Source of the DNA: Pseudomonadota bacterium
GTDB taxonomy: Bacteria > Pseudomonadota > Alphaproteobacteria > Rhizobiales > Rhizobiaceae
Length of the DNA stretch: 18,030 nt
Reading direction: 5' to 3'
Assembly: GCA_023433855.1 (NCBI GenBank)
Contig: JAEYTV010000056.1
Span: 1-18,030 of the forward strand
Shown here in pieces: positions 13,973-18,030 of the stretch. Positions within the stretch are counted from its first letter, which is position 1. The number at the start of each line of letters is the position of its first letter. Both the position numbers and the translations under genes were made by a program. The notes under the pieces were generated by a model. That model worked only from the letters and a program-made list of their open reading frames with translations, did no database searches and was not told the DNA's origin.

Positions 13973-15126
13973 AGCCGCGAGGCAAAACCGATCGTGGCAA
14001 GTCCCAGCAGAGCCAGCACCGACATCGCGATGTAGCTCGAAGCGCCGAACTGACGATAGAGGTAGCCCGACAACAAGGTCGAGAGCGCCAGGAACACGCC
14101 GTTGTAAAACACGTATGCTCCCTGGACCGACGATTCCTGCTCCTCGCTAACGCATTCGACGAACCTGTGCTGCAGTCCGAGGTGGACAAAGGCGAAGGTG
14201 AAGGCATGCATCGCCTGCAGCACCATATAACCCCAGAAGTTGAGCGGCATCGGAAACAGCGTCCAGCGCAACACTGCGAAGGCGCAGCCGATCCGAAGCA
14301 ATGTCCAGGGGGACATCCGCTTGGCTATCCACCCTGCGCCGAAGAACACGCCGATCTCGAACACGACCGAGGAACTCCACAAGATCCCTATCGCACCGCT
14401 TGAGAAGCCGCTCTCCTGCCAATGGATCGTACCGAAGGTGTAGAACATTCCGTGGCTCGCCTGCGCCAATGACGCGCCGATCATCAGAACGTGCAAGTCG
14501 AAGCGGCGCAACGAGCCACGGTGGAGTCCCGCCCCCGAGGTCGGCATGACGGAGCGGCCCAGCCGCGGCGTCAGGAACGCGGCGACGATCGTCAGCAGGA
14601 ATCCGAATGCGATGGCAGGCGGAATCACCTGCGGACCCCAGTGGCCTCTCATTTCGCCGACCGCGAAAGCGGCTGCCATGAAGCCGATCGAGCCCCAAAC
14701 CCGCATAGAGCCGTAGGGGAAACCCCAGCGCCGGACACCTGTAACAGCAATCGACTCCACGATGGCGCCGAAGGGCGCGAACACGGCCGCCTGTATGCCG
14801 ATGACGAGAAGAACCGGCCAGAAGTCATCCACGAACAACATCGCCCCGGCTGTCAGGAACGACAACGCTCCCGACCATGCCAGGACCAGGCTCCGCTCGC
14901 TCAACCGGTCGGCGATGAGGGACGCCACAGGTGCGGCAAGCAGGCGCAGCAGGAGCTGCAACGAGAGGACTGCCCCGATCTCGAATTCGGTGAAAGCGAG
15001 CCCCGCCAGCCAGATTGGCAGATAAGGCAGGATCACACCGTTGACCCCAAGCGGCGCCCCGTAGGCGAGCGCACAGCGCAGCTGAAAAAACCGGGGCGCG
15101 GATGGCGCCTTATGGGGAGGGATCAC
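13942..15126 (-). CDS. MFS transporter, HcaT/MFS_1-like
   Basis: A 394-residue integral membrane protein with about 12 hydrophobic segments. A loop with the basic LIADRLSERSL stretch between TM2 and TM3 resembles the MFS A-motif region. The overall pattern, including GFPYGSMRVWGSIGF in TM5 and the helix around HGMFYTFGTIHW, resembles the HcaT/3-phenylpropionate permease-like branch of the major facilitator superfamily. The substrate cannot be read from sequence. The start is a GTG at 15126 without a clear Shine-Dalgarno sequence. It is on the same strand as and 105 bases after the phosphoesterase gene, so the two may form a loose transcription unit. It is convergent with the epimerase gene and shares its last 31 bases. 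Confidence 0.82.
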   Translation of the reverse strand: MIPPHKAPSAPRFFQLRCALAYGAPLGVNGVILPYLPIWLAGLAFTEFEIGAVLSLQLLLRLLAAPVASLIADRLSERSLVLAWSGALSFLTAGAMLFVDDFWPVLLVIGIQAAVFAPFGAIVESIAVTGVRRWGFPYGSMRVWGSIGFMAAAFAVGEMRGHWGPQVIPPAIAFGFLLTIVAAFLTPRLGRSVMPTSGAGLHRGSLRRFDLHVLMIGASLAQASHGMFYTFGTIHWQESGFSSGAIGILWSSSVVFEIGVFFGAGWIAKRMSPWTLLRIGCAFAVLRWTLFPMPLNFWGYMVLQAMHAFTFAFVHLGLQHRFVECVSEEQESSVQGAYVFYNGVFLALSTLLSGYLYRQFGASSYIAMSVLALLGLATIGFASRLQPQRLSSGG

Positions 15127-15231
15127 GATTTCACGGGCAGGTTGCTAAGACTTGCAACCTCACTAACATGGGTACTCGATCCTGCCTATGGCAAGAAATC
15201 GCATTTCGGTGCGCCTTCGACGCCCGCGCGA

Positions 15232-16047
15232 TCATGCCGCCTGCATGTCCTCGACGGGCTGCAACGGCGGGAGCGTCCTGATTTCGGCCCCTGTCGTGTT
15301 CGCGCGCCACGAGATCATCTCAAGCGTGCCGTCCTGATGTTCGGCTATCGCGGTGCAGCTTTCCACCCAATCGCCCGTATTGACGTAGTGAATGCCATCG
15401 ATATCTTCCATCACCGCATGGTGGATGTGGCCACAGATTACCCCATCAACCTTGTTGCGCCGCGCCTCCTCTGCCACCACGCGCTGGAATTCGCCAATGA
15501 AGTTAACCGCGTGCTTCACCTGGAGCTTTGCCCAGGCCGAAAACGACCAGTAAGGCATGCCGAGACGGCGTCGGATGGCGGCGAGGCCCGCATTGACGAC
15601 GATTGCCGCATCATAGGCCCAGTCGCCCAAATAGGCGAGAAGGCGGGCGTTCCGGACCACGACGTCGAACTCGTCCCCATGGAGGATCAGGTACTTCCTG
15701 CCGTCAGCCATCTCGTAGGTCGCTCGTTCGGCAACCTCGATCCCGCCAAAATGGGTACCCGGAAAAGAGCGCAGGAACTCGTCGTGGTTGCCGGGGATTT
15801 TGACGATCCTCGTGCCCTTGCGAGCCTTGCGCAGGAGCTTCTGGACCACGTCGTTGCAGCCCTGGGGCCAGTACCAGTTGCGCTTGAGGCGCCAGCCATC
15901 GACGATGTCACCCACCAGAAAGATCGTGTCGGCGTCGTGGCACCGCAGGAAGTCCAGCAGGAAGTCGGTTCGGGCGGCCTTAGAACCCAGATGCACGTCC
16001 GAGATGAAGAGGGTTCTGAAATGTCTTGGTTCCGCTTGACCGGTCAC
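15232..16047 (-). CDS. LpxH-like calcineurin-type metallophosphoesterase
   Basis: A 271-residue metallophosphoesterase. Metal and phosphate motifs are in order: DVHLG (D17, H19), GDIVD (46-50), GNHDE (86-90), HGD (123-125) and GHIHH (206-210). This set and spacing match the COG2908/LpxH-like family, whose classical member hydrolyses UDP-2,3-diacylglucosamine in lipid A synthesis. Rhizobia generally use the unrelated LpxI for that step, so this may be a different envelope phosphoesterase. I chose GTG 16047 because AAAGGA lies seven bases upstream and the protein then starts shortly before the first motif. An ATG at 16107 would add a basic, non-conserved extension and has no ribosome-binding site. 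Confidence 0.85.
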   Translation of the reverse strand: MTGQAEPRHFRTLFISDVHLGSKAARTDFLLDFLRCHDADTIFLVGDIVDGWRLKRNWYWPQGCNDVVQKLLRKARKGTRIVKIPGNHDEFLRSFPGTHFGGIEVAERATYEMADGRKYLILHGDEFDVVVRNARLLAYLGDWAYDAAIVVNAGLAAIRRRLGMPYWSFSAWAKLQVKHAVNFIGEFQRVVAEEARRNKVDGVICGHIHHAVMEDIDGIHYVNTGDWVESCTAIAEHQDGTLEMISWRANTTGAEIRTLPPLQPVEDMQAA

Positions 16048-16264
16048 ACAGTGATCCTTTCGTCTGCGCCTCTGTCGCCTCTCAAAACCAGACTCGTGTT
16101 TCAGCATGATGACGGCTCGGCCAGCCTGAAGCTCCGATGGCTTTTCGGGTCGGGATTTGTGATCCTGCCGGCAAAATAGCAGCTGTCCGGCCGGGACGAT
16201 TACTGTAAGGAGAACCTTCCCATTTCGAGCAAGCCAAGACCGCACTGAACATGCAGGAGGAACC
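16048..16264. promoter_or_regulatory. Divergent promoter region between phosphoesterase and malic enzyme genes
   Basis: The two genes diverge from this 217-base gap, so both promoters should lie here. AGGAGGAA (from 16255) is a near-perfect ribosome-binding site for the malic enzyme. I could not identify an unambiguous -35/-10 pair. Confidence 0.4.
16055..16060 (-). promoter_or_regulatory. Shine-Dalgarno setting the phosphoesterase start
   Basis: The minus strand reads AAAGGA, seven bases before the GTG at 16047. It is the strongest ribosome-binding site near any candidate start of this gene, so it decides in favour of the shorter protein. Confidence 0.6.
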
Positions 16265-18030
16265 ATGAACGCGCAGGACAAGCCGAAGTCATCCGCTTTG
16301 CCAACCAGCGGGGATCTCGATGAGCAGGCGCTGTTCTTCCACCGCTATCCACGACCGGGCAAGCTGGAGATCCAGGCCACGAAGCCGCTCGGTAACCAGC
16401 GCGACCTGGCCCTCGCCTATTCGCCGGGCGTTGCCGCGCCTTGTCTGGCAATCCGGGACAATCCAGACGCCGCCGCGGAGTTCACCGCCAGGGCCAATCT
16501 CGTCGCGGTGATATCGAACGGCACCGCCGTGCTCGGCCTCGGCAATATCGGACCTCTTGCATCCAAGCCAGTGATGGAGGGCAAGGCAGTCCTCTTCAAG
16601 AAATTTGCCGGCATCGACGTGTTCGACATCGAGATCGATGCCGCCAGCATTGACGCCATGGTGTCGACCATCTCGGCTCTCGAGCCGACCTTTGGTGGCA
16701 TCAATCTTGAAGATATCAAATCGCCGGAATGTTTCGAAGTCGAGCGCCGTTTGCGCCAGAAGATGAACATTCCCGTTTTCCATGACGACCAACATGGAAC
16801 GGCCATCATCGTGGCGGCCGCCATCCTCAACGGTCTGGAACTTGCCGGCAAGAATCTTGCGGATGTGAAAATCGTCACCTCGGGCGCGGGAGCTGCAGCC
16901 CTCGCCTGCCTGCATCTGCTCGTCTCGCTCGGCGCAAGGAAGGAGAACATCTGGGTCCACGATATCGAGGGCCTGGTCTACGACGGTCGTAACACGCTGA
17001 TGGACGAGTGGAAGGAAGTCTATGCCCAGATATCGGACAAGCGGCTGCTTTCCGAGAGCATCGACAACGCCGACGTATTCCTCGGCCTTTCCGCCGCCGG
17101 CGTGCTGAAGCCGGAGCTTCTCGCCCGCATGGCGCCGAAACCGCTGATCATGGCGCTCGCCAATCCGACGCCCGAGATCATGCCCGAGCTTGCGCGCGCG
17201 GCACGGCCGGACGCGATGATCTGCACCGGCCGCTCCGACTTTCCGAACCAGGTCAACAACGTTCTCTGCTTCCCGTATATCTTCCGCGGCGCCCTCGATT
17301 GCGGCGCCCGGACGATCAACGAGGAGATGAAGATGGCGGCGGTAAAGGGGATTGCCGCCCTCGCCCGCGAAGAAGTCTCGGATGTCGCCGCCCGCGCCTA
17401 TTCGGGGGAGACTCCGAGATTCGGGCCGGACTACCTCATCCCCTCGCCGTTCGACCCGCGCCTGATCCTGCGCATCGCCCCCGCCGTGGCCAGAGCGGCC
17501 GCGGAGACCGGGGTTGCTTCCAGGCCCATCGAGGACTTCGATGCCTATCTCGACCAGTTGAACCGGTTCGTGTGGCGCTCCGGGTTCGTGATGAAGCCCG
17601 TCTTCGCGGCGGCCAAGACGGCGGAGAAAAAGCGCGTGATCTTTGCCGAAGGCGAGGATGAACGGGTCCTGCGCGCCGCGCAGGTGCTGCTCGAAGAAGA
17701 GATTGCTCACCCGATCCTCATCGGCCGCCCCACCGTAATCGAAGCGCGGCTCGAGCGTTTCGGCATCCGCATCCGGCCAAATGTCGATTTTGCGGTGGTC
17801 AATCCGGAAGACGATCCGCGTTATCGCGACTATGTCGACGACTATTTCGCACTGGTGGGCCGCAGGGGAATCAATCCGGAGACCGCCCGCACGATCGTCA
17901 GAACCAACAACACGGTCATCGGTGCGCTGTCCGTCAAGCGAGGTGAGGCGGACGCCTTGATATGCGGCGTCCAGGGCGGATATGACCGGCATTTGCGCGA
18001 CGTGGACCAGATCATTGGCAAGCAGGAGGG
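16265..18030 (+). CDS. tme: NADP-dependent malic enzyme with C-terminal phosphotransacetylase-like domain (3' end outside window)
   Basis: The first ~588 codons of a multi-domain malic enzyme, which decarboxylates malate to pyruvate and reduces NAD(P). The N-terminal malic domain has LAYSPGVAAPC, EGKAVLFKKFAGID and the ED and DD metal-ligand areas (NLEDI at about 148-152, HDDQHGTA at 173-180). The nucleotide fold has GAGAAA (207-212). From about residue 448 a phosphotransacetylase-like domain begins (RVIFAEGEDERV); it is cut by the window end. Rhizobia carry two such enzymes, Dme (NAD) and Tme (NADP). The opening HRYPRPGKLEIQATKPLGNQ looks closer to my recollection of Tme, so the cofactor call is moderate. 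The start is ATG 16265 behind AGGAGGAA. A long opposing frame on the minus strand here is a codon-bias shadow. Confidence 0.85.
   Translation, partial: MNAQDKPKSSALPTSGDLDEQALFFHRYPRPGKLEIQATKPLGNQRDLALAYSPGVAAPCLAIRDNPDAAAEFTARANLVAVISNGTAVLGLGNIGPLASKPVMEGKAVLFKKFAGIDVFDIEIDAASIDAMVSTISALEPTFGGINLEDIKSPECFEVERRLRQKMNIPVFHDDQHGTAIIVAAAILNGLELAGKNLADVKIVTSGAGAAALACLHLLVSLGARKENIWVHDIEGLVYDGRNTLMDEWKEVYAQISDKRLLSESIDNADVFLGLSAAGVLKPELLARMAPKPLIMALANPTPEIMPELARAARPDAMICTGRSDFPNQVNNVLCFPYIFRGALDCGARTINEEMKMAAVKGIAALAREEVSDVAARAYSGETPRFGPDYLIPSPFDPRLILRIAPAVARAAAETGVASRPIEDFDAYLDQLNRFVWRSGFVMKPVFAAAKTAEKKRVIFAEGEDERVLRAAQVLLEEEIAHPILIGRPTVIEARLERFGIRIRPNVDFAVVNPEDDPRYRDYVDDYFALVGRRGINPETARTIVRTNNTVIGALSVKRGEADALICGVQGGYDRHLRDVDQIIGKQE

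Noticed and set aside
14491..16179. 562-codon plus-strand frame across the MFS and phosphoesterase genes
   Set aside because: It runs antisense through two clearly coding genes and the gap between them, with low-complexity, Arg/His-rich translation and no motif.
16289..17992. 567-codon open frame antisense to the malic enzyme gene
   Set aside because: The plus strand encodes a clear malic enzyme. The antisense translation is rich in Asp, Arg, Gly and His without a recognisable fold, as expected of a shadow frame in GC-rich DNA.

Overview
The window looks like a chromosomal segment of an alphaproteobacterium in the order Hyphomicrobiales (Rhizobiales), most likely a Rhizobiaceae relative of Agrobacterium, Sinorhizobium or Rhizobium. 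The evidence is the GC-rich coding with strong third-position GC, a giant growth-pole-ring (GPR/RgsE)-like coiled-coil protein typical of polar-growing rhizobia, a Tme-type malic enzyme fused to a phosphotransacetylase-like domain, and a FdxB/FdVI-like ferredoxin. I see no insertion sequence, phage, CRISPR array, tRNA or rRNA. The window reads as core chromosome, not a genomic island.

Layout. At 104-724 (+) is a secreted DUF922 putative zinc protease. At 1035-1355 (-) is a [2Fe-2S] ferredoxin, preceded on the same strand by a single-domain Hpt phosphotransfer protein (1487-1861, -). A 460-base divergent region (1862-2321) carries CtrA-like motifs and separates Hpt from the dominant feature, a ~2,011-residue membrane-anchored coiled-coil protein (2322-8357, +), closed by a strong terminator at 8381-8406. 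The 8416-8867 interval has no intact gene but holds a possible frameshifted remnant. Next, all on the minus strand and apparently one operon read from 12878 down to 8868, come an Mla/MCE lipid-transport system: STAS-MlaE permease, MlaF ATPase, MlaD-like MCE protein with a long tail, and an ABC_trans_aux lipoprotein. Divergent from it is a dipeptide epimerase / DgcA-like enolase (12989-13972, +), which overlaps tail-to-tail with an MFS transporter (13942-15126, -). A LpxH-like metallophosphoesterase (15232-16047, -) is divergent from the 5' part of a malic enzyme gene (16265 to the window end, +).

How the genes fit together. Much of the window concerns the cell envelope and polar growth: the growth-pole scaffold, retrograde or anterograde phospholipid transport, peptidoglycan-peptide recycling (dipeptide epimerase) and a lipid-A-like phosphoesterase. 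The most striking sequence-level observation is that the giant protein contains 63 consecutive 11-residue (hendecad) repeats, 693 residues without a single phase break, flanked by a more irregular 7/11 mixture. Inside this run is a recent-looking 66-residue (6 x 11) tandem duplication. All functional statements are by motif recognition only; no database search was possible.
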